Source of the DNA: Paenibacillus_AM sp052180255 | Lineage (GTDB): Bacteria; Bacillota; Bacilli; Paenibacillales; NBRC-103111 | Length of the DNA: 64,000 bases | Direction: 5' to 3' | Assembly (NCBI RefSeq): GCF_052180255.1 | Contig: NZ_CP197466.1 | Coordinates: 868,001-932,000, forward strand | Made by a program: the position numbers and the translations under genes | Shown: positions 8,607 through 16,285 of the stretch, piece by piece | How positions within the stretch are numbered: the stretch's first letter is position 1 | Layout: each line of letters begins with the position of its first letter | Notes under the pieces: generated by a model | What the model saw: the letters and a program-made list of their open reading frames with translations, nothing else | Told to the model about the DNA's origin: nothing | The model's database searches: none

Positions 8607-9089
8607 GTGGTAAAAGTAAAAATTAGAGCTTTTCACACGATTAGAAGTGTTCGTAAAAAGCCTTGTAAAAAAACCTGTAAAAAGCCAAATCGTGTACCGC
8701 TTGCAACGCAAATCAAACGACTGCGCTGTTTTGTAATGAAGACAACCAATACATTGTCCAAACGAATCAAAGCCCTATCCAAAACAGTAAGTTATTTGCT
8801 AGCTGCTACGGCTTCCTTGCAGAAAAAAGTGTATCAAATCGCCAAATCACAACTGGTTATGAAGAGGGAAATCGCACAAATTAACGGTCAGTTAAACACG
8901 TTATTAGCACCATCTAAAGCTGTACAATCCTTATTTGAAAGTCGGTACGGCACTTCGACGACTATTACAACGGGTGGAGGGACGGTATCAGGCACAGTAA
9001 TTGCGACAGGAACCGATTTCGTACAAATACTGGAGCCAACCGGTGACATCGTCATTATTCCTTTTGCCAATATCACGTCGGTTATCTAA
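8607..9089 (+). CDS. Basic spore-coat-like protein with C-terminal DUF2642/LSm-like segment
   Basis: About 160 residues. The N-terminal third is very basic with a Lys/Cys motif (KKPCKKTCKKPN). The middle is a predicted helix rich in Lys, Ser and Ala. The last 55 residues (TTGGGTVSGTVIATGTD, then LEPTGDIVIIPFANITSVI) look like the small beta-barrel seen in DUF2642 and CotB-type spore proteins. I start at GTG 8607, seven bases after GGGGGGAG; the in-frame ATG at 8577 has no such site. It is divergent from the large glycosyltransferase and followed by a second DUF2642-like gene. A spore-surface role is inferred from these resemblances only. Confidence 0.6.
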   Translation: MVKVKIRAFHTIRSVRKKPCKKTCKKPNRVPLATQIKRLRCFVMKTTNTLSKRIKALSKTVSYLLAATASLQKKVYQIAKSQLVMKREIAQINGQLNTLLAPSKAVQSLFESRYGTSTTITTGGGTVSGTVIATGTDFVQILEPTGDIVIIPFANITSVI

Positions 9090-9112
9090 TAACTTCGAAC
9101 AGGAGGATTATG

Positions 9113-9319
9113 ATGGACTTTGCTCAAATTTTATCTAGTTACAAGGGACATGTCGTTGAAGTATTTCAAACGAACACGTTTATGGAAGGTAAGCTCCTAT
9201 CCGTAAACGAAGGGTATAGTGTTGTCCGAGTGTCGAATCCAAGTTATACGACACCCCCAGTGGATACAACTGTGCTGCATTCCAGTATTCAGTTTGTACG
9301 TGTGTTATCAGCAGTCTAG
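9113..9319 (+). CDS. Small DUF2642-like protein (possible spore-coat component)
   Basis: A 68-residue protein that is almost wholly one predicted small beta-barrel: VVEVFQTNTFMEGKLLSVNEG, then VVRVSN and IQFVRVLSAV. This pattern recalls DUF2642 proteins such as B. subtilis YuzF, many of which are linked with spores. AGGAGG lies six bases before ATG 9113; another ATG at 9110 is too close. It follows the basic protein by 23 bases, so the two are likely cotranscribed. It converges on a glycosyltransferase with only nine bases between stops and no clear terminator. Confidence 0.6.
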   Translation: MDFAQILSSYKGHVVEVFQTNTFMEGKLLSVNEGYSVVRVSNPSYTTPPVDTTVLHSSIQFVRVLSAV

Positions 9320-9328
9320 ATTACGTCA

Positions 9329-10615
9329 TTATTCTGACGAGCGATTTTTCTCGAGCTGTGTTCGCATCCAAGATGCCCAAGCAGGGTAATGTTCTTTATT
9401 GCGCTGACTGATACTTGTTCCTCTTAATCTACGATGGTACAACGACATATCGAGTGTGATGACGGGGTGGCTCATGGCAACCTTGATGAGCATTTGGATG
9501 TCTTCAAACAATCGCCCTTCAAAAGGGTCTGCACATGACCACCCGCCTAACTCTTTTATGACAGAGATTTGATACATGCGAGGGGCACGAGGCATAGCAC
9601 GAATTAGTAAATCTTGAATAGTAAAAGGTGGATCAGGTTGAGACTCCTTAAGAATAAGCTGTCGATTACGCCTTTCATGCCAAAGTACATGATTTGCACA
9701 GATAACTCCAGCATGTGGGGTTTCTTGTGCTTGATTCGCAAGTTCCATTAGACAGTTGGGAGCAAGCCAATCATCTGCATCTAGCTCTAGCATCCATATG
9801 CCACGGGCCATGGAGAGGGCATAATTTAAACAGTATGCCTTTCCATGATTCGTTGAATTTCGGATAACATTTATGTGTGGATGAGATCGAACAGAAGCAA
9901 GTTTTTCCTCTGTATGGTCTGTTGAAGCATCATCGATAAGGAGTAATTCCCATCTTGTATAAGTCTGATTGAGCAGACTACGTATAGACCATAGAATGGT
10001 TGAGGCATCGTTATGCGTGCACATGACAACGGTAATAAGAGGTGTCAGCTGCGAGGATCTAGTCATGATCGGTTGATGAATAATGGGATTGATAAAGTTC
10101 CATTCTTCGATCGGCTTGCTCCAAGCTGGAAGAGGATGCAAGGCTTGTTCGCCATGTTCACTGCATACGATATGCCAGCTCCAATTGGGATCGATCTGAT
10201 AAGCGGTATCAAGCAGCACGTATTGTTCGAATGGCAGCCAATCGAGGGAAGTAAACCCACAATGGATGCGATTGTCCATGAGAGCGGAGATTCGCCATAG
10301 GATTGGACCCCGAGGAATACCCTTTAAGGAATAATTCTTGACGACCACGCCTGCTGTATGAGGCGGTAGTAGGTTGATCCATAAGTGTATTTCATCTGCA
10401 AAATGGGCTGAGAGATTTTCGCCTTCTATCAGTGTTAAGCAAAAGTCGTCATTCTCGCTGATCTTCCGATAGGTATGAAGCGCTGTATTCATTTGCTCCG
10501 CAAAATTGGATTGGAGTTTAATAAGGATACAATCTGGCAGCCATTTACGAACTTGCAGTTCGGTTTGTGCGATTGAGGCAATTTGGTTTGGCATTTGCAG
10601 GATGAATACAAGCAA
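9329..10615 (-). CDS. Glycosyltransferase family 2 protein with extra N-terminal domain
   Basis: About 428 residues. The C-terminal half is a GT2 (GT-A) enzyme: PLITVVMCTHNDASTILWS, LLIDDASTDHTEEKL, the metal-binding DxD-type motif LELDADD, and a late LFEDIQMLIKV corresponding to the ED catalytic segment. The first roughly 190 residues match no family I recognise. The start is probably TTG 10615, eight bases after GGGAGGG. An ATG at 10663 is in frame but has no ribosome binding site and would overlap the divergent gene. It belongs to the surface-glycan cluster and likely transfers one sugar to a growing chain or protein. Confidence 0.82.
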   Translation of the reverse strand: MLVFILQMPNQIASIAQTELQVRKWLPDCILIKLQSNFAEQMNTALHTYRKISENDDFCLTLIEGENLSAHFADEIHLWINLLPPHTAGVVVKNYSLKGIPRGPILWRISALMDNRIHCGFTSLDWLPFEQYVLLDTAYQIDPNWSWHIVCSEHGEQALHPLPAWSKPIEEWNFINPIIHQPIMTRSSQLTPLITVVMCTHNDASTILWSIRSLLNQTYTRWELLLIDDASTDHTEEKLASVRSHPHINVIRNSTNHGKAYCLNYALSMARGIWMLELDADDWLAPNCLMELANQAQETPHAGVICANHVLWHERRNRQLILKESQPDPPFTIQDLLIRAMPRAPRMYQISVIKELGGWSCADPFEGRLFEDIQMLIKVAMSHPVITLDMSLYHRRLRGTSISQRNKEHYPAWASWMRTQLEKNRSSE

Positions 10616-10649
10616 GATTCTTCCCTCCCAAAGGTCAGGTGATTGAAGC

Positions 10650-11678
10650 ATGAGTATTATCATCTATCCGCCTACACTAGATTGGGCATGGATGAAACAG
10701 CGGCCTCAGCATTTAATGAGTGAGTTTGCTAGACAGGGTCACACGATCTATTACTGTAATTTAACGCAAAGCGAGCAAGAAATAGAAGAGATCGAGCCTC
10801 GACTCTATCTCGTCCATCATCATCAAAAATGGCTAGAAAAACATTTCCCTTTCATAATAAATAAATCCAATACAGATGTGGGCATATGGTGCACACTTCC
10901 GATGCAGGCTGCTTCCATTGAACGTCAATATCAATCAGACTGGGTCATTTATGATTGTGTGGATGAGGTACCACAGTGGCAACCTTTTGAACGGCAAATG
11001 GTCGCTATTTCTGCTGCAATCGTATGTACGTCCGAGCGGTTGTATCGGCGTCTTCGCCTTACCTACCCGGATAAAATAACCCATCTTATTCGGAATGCCT
11101 ATGATTTGAAAATGAATGTACACCATCAAGCAGCTCCCCTGCCTCAAACCCCTTCTCTTCAGCAAATTGGATATGTAGGTGCATGGGCGCCTTGGCTTGA
11201 TGAAGCTCTTATTAGAAAGCTTGCAGCGATCGATCAGGTTGAACTCGTCTTGATTGGTCCTGAGTTTGAGAGAAAATACATCGATTTACATCATCGAAGA
11301 TCAAACATTCATTTTATGGGAATCAAGAGGCACGATGAATTAGCAAATCTCATGCGGCAATTCGCTGTCGGGATCATTCCTTTTCACTTAACGACCATTA
11401 CCCTCGCTACAAATCCGGTAAAAGCCTATGAGTATTTAGCATCTGGGATGCCTGTCGTGACAACGAATTTACCAGAATGCAGATTGATGAAGCCGCATGT
11501 AGATGTGGCACAAAGTCATGAGGCATTTGTTCAGATGGTTAAGCATCGTTTGCAGCAGCCTGGTGATCGGGATGGAAGAAGGCAATTCGCACTTGAGAAT
11601 ACATGGCAGCAGCGAGGGGAGCAAGCTGCACAATTACTACGCGCTATCCGGTCAAAGCGTGAGCTTTTCTTACCGTGA
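10650..11678 (+). CDS. Glycosyltransferase (GT-B fold), paralogue of the first module of the 918-aa enzyme
   Basis: A 342-residue GT-B enzyme. The N-terminus (IIYPPTLDWAWMKQRPQHLM) and C-terminal half (IGYVGAWAPWLDEALIRKL, FMGIKRHDELANLM, VKAYEYLASGMPVVTTNLPE) align with residues 84-420 of the large glycosyltransferase in this cluster, so the two share an ancestor. TuaH-type teichuronic or capsular glycosyltransferases carry the same RPQH motif. AGGTG lies eight bases before the ATG. Its start lies 34 bases from that of the divergent GT2 gene, and its 3' end overlaps the convergent methyltransferase gene by 35 bases. Donor and acceptor sugars are unknown. Confidence 0.83.
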   Translation: MSIIIYPPTLDWAWMKQRPQHLMSEFARQGHTIYYCNLTQSEQEIEEIEPRLYLVHHHQKWLEKHFPFIINKSNTDVGIWCTLPMQAASIERQYQSDWVIYDCVDEVPQWQPFERQMVAISAAIVCTSERLYRRLRLTYPDKITHLIRNAYDLKMNVHHQAAPLPQTPSLQQIGYVGAWAPWLDEALIRKLAAIDQVELVLIGPEFERKYIDLHHRRSNIHFMGIKRHDELANLMRQFAVGIIPFHLTTITLATNPVKAYEYLASGMPVVTTNLPECRLMKPHVDVAQSHEAFVQMVKHRLQQPGDRDGRRQFALENTWQQRGEQAAQLLRAIRSKRELFLP

Positions 11679-12624
11679 CGATAGCAAATCCACACCCTTG
11701 AAGAAGACTGTCAATAAAATGGTTCAACTTGGGGTTATGGGTTGGTGTGAGATTGGAAGTCGTTAAGATATTGCCGAATATTTCTCTTAAGTTATTGAGT
11801 AAGAATTGATTGATCCATCCAATGACCATATCAGCGGCAATTTGAGAGGAGAAGTTGTTGTGTTCCTCGAATGCCTCACAGAACGATTCTCCCCAAAATT
11901 TACTTTTTAGGATGTTGTCAATGTTGATCATCGGACGAATGGGCCAAGGATAGGCTTGTATAATTTCATAATAAGGTGTAAACCTCTCTAATATATCGTC
12001 CAGTGTCTCGACTCCGATATGTCCCTCCATATATACATATTTGCGCACAAGATCCTCCGGATTTTTTGGGTCACAATTCAAGTAGTCGATGTAGCCCATT
12101 TCAATGCCATGATATCCATGACCACCGGGCTTTGTAATTCGATTCATTTCATGAATGATTTGATCTTTATCTTTGAACTCAACATGTCCAAAAAAATCCA
12201 TGGTATAAATAAAATCGAACAGGTTGTCATCATAAGGTAAGTTCGTCACAACATTATGGGCAAGCACATGGTCGTAACCATTTAATTTGGCAGTTTCAAT
12301 GCAAGTGGCACTCATATCGACCCCATATAAGAGAATGTCAGGGAAAATGGACTTCAATCTAGCCCCAATTGTTCCTGACCCACAGCCTACTTCCAGTACT
12401 TTAACGGGCGCTTGAGGATTTACTTCTGCGATATAGGTCCGCAGGGCATCATGTAGGGAGGCAGACTTTTGATAAATGAGTGTATGCTGAACTGCCTTTG
12501 TCTCATTCGCGACAATTGCTCGAACGGGAATATAAGCAAATCGTTCCTCGTAATATTCCGAGGGGTTCAAATCAAAAAGTTCATAAGTCACATCTTTTTT
12601 AGAGATTGAAGAATCATGTTCCAA
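11644..12624 (-). CDS. Class I SAM-dependent methyltransferase
   Basis: This 326-residue protein has the Rossmann methyltransferase motif I VLEVGCGSGTIGARL (about residues 75-89), motif II YGVDMSATCIETAK (about 101), motif III around NLPYDDNLFDFIYTMDFFGHV, and a post-motif KPGGHGYHGIEMG. The start is TTG at 12624, placed after AAGAGGTGA; no better-placed ATG exists. Its last 35 bases overlap the convergent glycosyltransferase. Lying at the edge of the glycan cluster, it may O- or N-methylate a sugar or lipid in the same pathway, but the fold alone does not reveal the substrate. Confidence 0.8.
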   Translation of the reverse strand: MEHDSSISKKDVTYELFDLNPSEYYEERFAYIPVRAIVANETKAVQHTLIYQKSASLHDALRTYIAEVNPQAPVKVLEVGCGSGTIGARLKSIFPDILLYGVDMSATCIETAKLNGYDHVLAHNVVTNLPYDDNLFDFIYTMDFFGHVEFKDKDQIIHEMNRITKPGGHGYHGIEMGYIDYLNCDPKNPEDLVRKYVYMEGHIGVETLDDILERFTPYYEIIQAYPWPIRPMINIDNILKSKFWGESFCEAFEEHNNFSSQIAADMVIGWINQFLLNNLREIFGNILTTSNLTPTHNPKLNHFIDSLLQGCGFAIVTVRKAHALTG

Positions 12625-12691
12625 TCAGCTCACCTCTTTGAATTTATATCCTCCAATGTATTCGCTATTTTTCATAAACGGAACTTGTCAA

Positions 12692-12717
12692 TTTGTCATA
12701 GAAGTCGAAATGACAAA
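12692..12717. promoter_or_regulatory. Inverted repeat between methyltransferase and deoC
   Basis: TTTGTCAT (12692-12699) and ATGACAAA (12710-12717) are perfect 8-bp arms separated by 10 bases. The repeat sits in the divergent gap, just upstream of the deoC promoter. It could bind a dimeric regulator. There is no T run, so it is not a terminator. Confidence 0.4.
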
Positions 12718-12744
12718 TAAATTTTACATAATTTCAGTCGTCAG

Positions 12745-12809
12745 TTTACAAATGTTCATCTGATTGTTATAGTAGTTTTAGATGGTTGTGGAAATGCTTC
12801 AAATGAAGC
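12745..12809 (+). promoter_or_regulatory. deoC promoter with downstream palindrome (possible operator)
   Basis: TTTACA (12745-12750), a 17-bp spacer and TATAGT (12768-12773) make a good vegetative promoter with a start near 12780. GCTTCA-AA-TGAAGC (12796-12809) is a perfect palindrome just after the start point, where a repressor would block transcription. DeoR, encoded upstream in this window, is the natural candidate, but this is inference. Confidence 0.5.
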
Positions 12810-12849
12810 TAATCTTGGTTATAAACTGTCCGAATTGGAGGAAAAGATG

Positions 12850-13527
12850 ATGAATAAAGAACAAATTGCAAAGTTGATCGATCATACATTATTAAAAGCG
12901 GATGCTAGTAAATCTGCGATTGTTCAGTTAGCAGAAGAAGCAAAACAGTACCATTTTGCATCTGTGTGTGTGAATCCGGCTAATGTTGCAGCGGCTTACG
13001 AAGTATTGAAGGATACACCAGAAGTGAAGGTTTGTACGGTAATTGGTTTTCCGCTAGGGGCTTCTACTCCAGAAGCTAAAGCATTCGAGACGAAGGATGC
13101 GATTGAAAAAGGGGCAACTGAAGTGGATATGGTCATTAATATCGGTGCCTTAAAAGATAGACTGGACGAACTCGTTGAGCGAGACATTCGTGCGGTAGTC
13201 GATGCCGCTAAAGGCAAAGCGTTAACGAAAGTTATTATTGAAACTTGCTTATTAACAGATGAGGAGAAAGTTCGCGCATGTGAATTATCTGTAAAAGCTG
13301 GAGCTGATTTTGTAAAAACTTCAACAGGTTTCTCCACAGGAGGCGCTACAGCAGCTGACATTAAGTTGATGCGTCAAACTGTTGGACCGAATGTAGGTGT
13401 CAAAGCATCTGGAGGCGTTCGCAGCTTAGATGACGTGATGGCGATGGTTGAAGCGGGTGCAACGCGTATCGGAGCTAGTGCGGGTATTGCGATTGTGTCC
13501 GGTGGAGAGTCTAGCGCTTCGTACTAA
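12850..13527 (+). CDS. deoC: Deoxyribose-phosphate aldolase
   Basis: This 225-residue cytosolic TIM-barrel enzyme splits 2-deoxyribose-5-phosphate into acetaldehyde and glyceraldehyde-3-phosphate, the last step of deoxynucleoside catabolism. Family landmarks are IDHTLLKADA at the N-terminus, CTVIGFPLG at about 62-70, the Schiff-base lysine in DFVKTSTGF (Lys156) and the second active lysine in GVKASGGVRS. Full length matches DeoC. ATG 12850 lies eight bases after GGAGG; ATG 12847 and TTG 12835 are poorer choices. It has its own promoter and terminator and stands apart from any nucleoside transporter or phosphorylase, unlike the B. subtilis dra-nupC-pdp operon. Confidence 0.96.
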   Translation: MNKEQIAKLIDHTLLKADASKSAIVQLAEEAKQYHFASVCVNPANVAAAYEVLKDTPEVKVCTVIGFPLGASTPEAKAFETKDAIEKGATEVDMVINIGALKDRLDELVERDIRAVVDAAKGKALTKVIIETCLLTDEEKVRACELSVKAGADFVKTSTGFSTGGATAADIKLMRQTVGPNVGVKASGGVRSLDDVMAMVEAGATRIGASAGIAIVSGGESSASY

Positions 13528-13551
13528 ACTTCAATTAATGATTTGCATATG

Positions 13552-13597
13552 AAGAGCTGTCCCTAGGTCGAACTTGACCTAAGGGCGGCTCTTTTTT
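13552..13597 (+). terminator. Terminator of deoC
   Basis: AAGAGC and CCCTAGGTC pair imperfectly with GACCTAAGGG and GGCTCTT, followed by a run of six T. It lies about 25 bases after the deoC stop. Confidence 0.75.
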
Positions 13598-13676
13598 GAT
13601 TTCTAACCCTTTTATCGCATAATCAGGCAATTTCTGTCGAACAATAATAATCAATTATATGAAAAAAAGGGTGATT

Positions 13677-15191
13677 ATGGTGTTACCTCCCACACAAGAC
13701 AGCACATCAGGACAATCTGAATCGCTCTCTCCGCAACTGCAAAGCAACATTGATCATGTGAAAAGTATGTTCACTCTAATGCCGGATCTAATTGTGAAAT
13801 ATATTGGTGAGGGTGAGCACGCATATGCACTGGTCTACATTGATAGTTTGACGAATTTGAATGCACTCAATAATAACGTCATTCAGCCGCTGAATCAGGG
13901 ATTAGAGAAAAAGAAAGAAAAAGATAATGAAAATGAGAAGCAATCTTTGCCTATAACCATTGGTGAGTCTCATCCTGTAACCAAGTGGTCTGAAATTGAA
14001 AATGCAATTCTTCTCGGAGACAGCATCCTCTTCGTGGCAGGAAGCAAACAAGCCTATGTACTCGGAACAAAAGGGTGGCCACAGCGGTCAATTGAGGATC
14101 CACAGCTTGAAGCTTCTTTAAAAGGGGCTCATCAAGGCTTTGTTGAGACAGCTAGTCAAAATATTGCACTGATCCGGCGCTATATCCCCGATCGACAATT
14201 GAAGATTCAAGAATTGACTGTTGGTGCAAGAAGTCAGACCAAGGTTTCCATTCTTTATTTGGAAGATGTAGCGAATCCTGAAATTTTGCAAGAAATTAAA
14301 GACAGAATTGAGAAAATTGAAATCGACGCAATTATTAACACGGGTGAACTTGCTGAATTTATTGAAGATAATTCTTTCTCACCATTTCCTCAATTGATAC
14401 TGACGGAGCGTCCAGACAGTGCATCTTCTCACATTTTACAGGGTAGATATGTTGTGGTTGTAGATAAATCTCCGAGCGTGCTCGTGGGTCCTGTGTCATT
14501 CGTATCTTTTTTCCAAAGTGTAGACGATTATAGTATGCGTTGGTTAATTGCTTCATTTGTTCGTTTGCTGCGCTTTTTTGCATGTTTTGTGGGGCTGTTC
14601 CTACCCGCTTTGTATATCTCATTCATTAGTTATAATTTCGAGGTCATTCCCATCCAACTTATTTTATCGGTAGCTGAATCGAGAGAGCGGGTACCCTTTC
14701 ACCCCTTCTTAGAGGCTTTTATCATGGAAATTACGCTGGAAATGTTGCGAGAAGCAGGCATACGTCTGCCTGCTCCGATTGGTCAAACAGTGGGGCTAGT
14801 TGGAGGCATTGTTATTGGGCAGACGGCTGTTCAGACGGGCATTGTTAGTAACATCATGGTCATAGTTGTTGCTTCTACAGCCATTGCTTCTTTTATTATC
14901 CCTAATTATGACATGGGGGCAGCGATTAGATTGCTGCGCTTTCCATTGATGATGCTCGCTTATATGTTCGGCATTGTAGGAATTGTGATAGGCGCCATGA
15001 TTATCGTAGGTCATTTATGTACTTTAAAATCACTAGGTGCTTCTTACGGCAGTCCATTTGGACCCGTTCACTTCGGAGATTGGAAAGATACTCTATTACG
15101 ATTACCACTGAAAATAATGCTGAAGCGTCCTAAAGGCACGCGGGCTATTCAGTTGATTCGACAGAAGAATAAGGAGTCGGAAGGAGAATAA
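13677..15191 (+). CDS. Spore germinant receptor A subunit (GerA/GerKA family)
   Basis: This is the A subunit of a Ger-type nutrient germinant receptor in the spore inner membrane. About 504 residues: a large hydrophilic N-terminal domain (about 1-285) with VKYIGEGEHAYALVYID and DSILFVAG, then roughly five membrane segments (about 285-470) with LPALYISFISYNFEVIP and REAGIRLPAPIGQTVGLVGG. AAAGGGTGA precedes ATG 13677 at short spacing; an in-frame ATG at 13659 has no ribosome binding site. It is the first gene of an A-B-C operon and is followed by the B subunit after two bases. Such operons are expected to be transcribed in the forespore. The germinant cannot be predicted. Confidence 0.93.
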   Translation: MVLPPTQDSTSGQSESLSPQLQSNIDHVKSMFTLMPDLIVKYIGEGEHAYALVYIDSLTNLNALNNNVIQPLNQGLEKKKEKDNENEKQSLPITIGESHPVTKWSEIENAILLGDSILFVAGSKQAYVLGTKGWPQRSIEDPQLEASLKGAHQGFVETASQNIALIRRYIPDRQLKIQELTVGARSQTKVSILYLEDVANPEILQEIKDRIEKIEIDAIINTGELAEFIEDNSFSPFPQLILTERPDSASSHILQGRYVVVVDKSPSVLVGPVSFVSFFQSVDDYSMRWLIASFVRLLRFFACFVGLFLPALYISFISYNFEVIPIQLILSVAESRERVPFHPFLEAFIMEITLEMLREAGIRLPAPIGQTVGLVGGIVIGQTAVQTGIVSNIMVIVVASTAIASFIIPNYDMGAAIRLLRFPLMMLAYMFGIVGIVIGAMIIVGHLCTLKSLGASYGSPFGPVHFGDWKDTLLRLPLKIMLKRPKGTRAIQLIRQKNKESEGE

Positions 15192-15193
15192 CT

Positions 15194-16285
15194 TTGAAAA
15201 AACTTCCAATTACGCACTTACAATTTATTTTTCTCATATATGGGATACAGATAGGTACGGGGATATTATCCCTTCCTCGCACGCTTGCTGAAATAGCTGG
15301 AACGTCTGGCTGGATATCCATTATTATCGGAGGGTTCATTAATATTGTTTTCAGTGTTGTAATCGTATTCGTGATGAAGAAATATCCAAATGACATACTT
15401 CCGGAAATATTCACTCGATTATTTGGAAAAGTAATGGGAAAAATACTCTTCATTCCGGTGATTGCACACTTCGCTTTTTTTAGTTGGACTATTCTGGTAG
15501 AAGCAGTTCTGTACATCAAAGTTTGGTTTTTACCCTCGACGGGAACTGCCTATGTGATGTTTCTTTTTGCAGTTCCTACTTATTTAATTGCTAGAAAAAA
15601 TTTACAAGTACTCTCGAGATACACCCAAATTGTATTCTACTTGACCATATGGATGCCATTTATCCTACTTTTTCCATTGAAGGATAGCCATTTCATTAAT
15701 TTGTTGCCGTTGCTTAAAGACGGTTGGACCCCCATTTTTAAAGCCGTTGAACCGACAGTGTACTCTTATATAGGATTTGAGATTACATATTTTGTGTATC
15801 CTCACTTGATACAAAAAGAAAAAGCCATACGTGGTGTCATTATTGGGAACACCTTGACTATGCTGACTTATTTATTTGTCACCGTTCTTTGTTTCGCATT
15901 TTTTAGTCCAGATGAAATAACAACTTATAACCAGCCCGTGCTGAATTTGCTGAAAGTGATTGAATTCCGGTTTTTAGAGCGCTTTGACATGATATTCCTA
16001 TCCTTGTACTTATTTGTTGTATCAACGGCTTGGATTCCCTATACCTACCTTGTGAGTTTTGGAACGGCTCAACTATTCGGTAAGCGAGACCACAGCTTGT
16101 TTATTGGGCTCTTTTTAATCGCTGTAGTAATAATGGCAATGGTTACAAAGCCTTCTTGGATGCAAGAGGAAAAATGGAAAACTTTGGCTGGGTATAATGG
16201 GATTATAATTTGCTATTGCTTGCCCGTTTTTTTACTTATTTACATTACGGTGTATCAAAAAATTACCCGGAGGAACAGAAAATGA
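15194..16285 (+). CDS. Spore germinant receptor B subunit (GerB family permease)
   Basis: This 363-residue integral membrane protein of the amino acid-polyamine-organocation superfamily has about ten hydrophobic segments. The N-terminus LQFIFLIYGIQIGTGILSLPR and the segment SYIGFEITYFVYPHL are typical of GerB-type spore permeases. It starts with TTG, seven bases after AAGGAGAA, immediately downstream of the A subunit. The stop overlaps the C-subunit start. It works with the A and C subunits in the spore inner membrane and contributes to germinant recognition or ion release. Which nutrient is sensed is unknown. Confidence 0.93.
   Translation: MKKLPITHLQFIFLIYGIQIGTGILSLPRTLAEIAGTSGWISIIIGGFINIVFSVVIVFVMKKYPNDILPEIFTRLFGKVMGKILFIPVIAHFAFFSWTILVEAVLYIKVWFLPSTGTAYVMFLFAVPTYLIARKNLQVLSRYTQIVFYLTIWMPFILLFPLKDSHFINLLPLLKDGWTPIFKAVEPTVYSYIGFEITYFVYPHLIQKEKAIRGVIIGNTLTMLTYLFVTVLCFAFFSPDEITTYNQPVLNLLKVIEFRFLERFDMIFLSLYLFVVSTAWIPYTYLVSFGTAQLFGKRDHSLFIGLFLIAVVIMAMVTKPSWMQEEKWKTLAGYNGIIICYCLPVFLLIYITVYQKITRRNRK

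Noticed and set aside
13617..13649. Sigma-G promoter for the germinant receptor operon (GCATA ... AATAATA)
   Set aside because: The spacing of about 21 bases is too long for the sigma-G consensus; a forespore promoter is likely but was not located.
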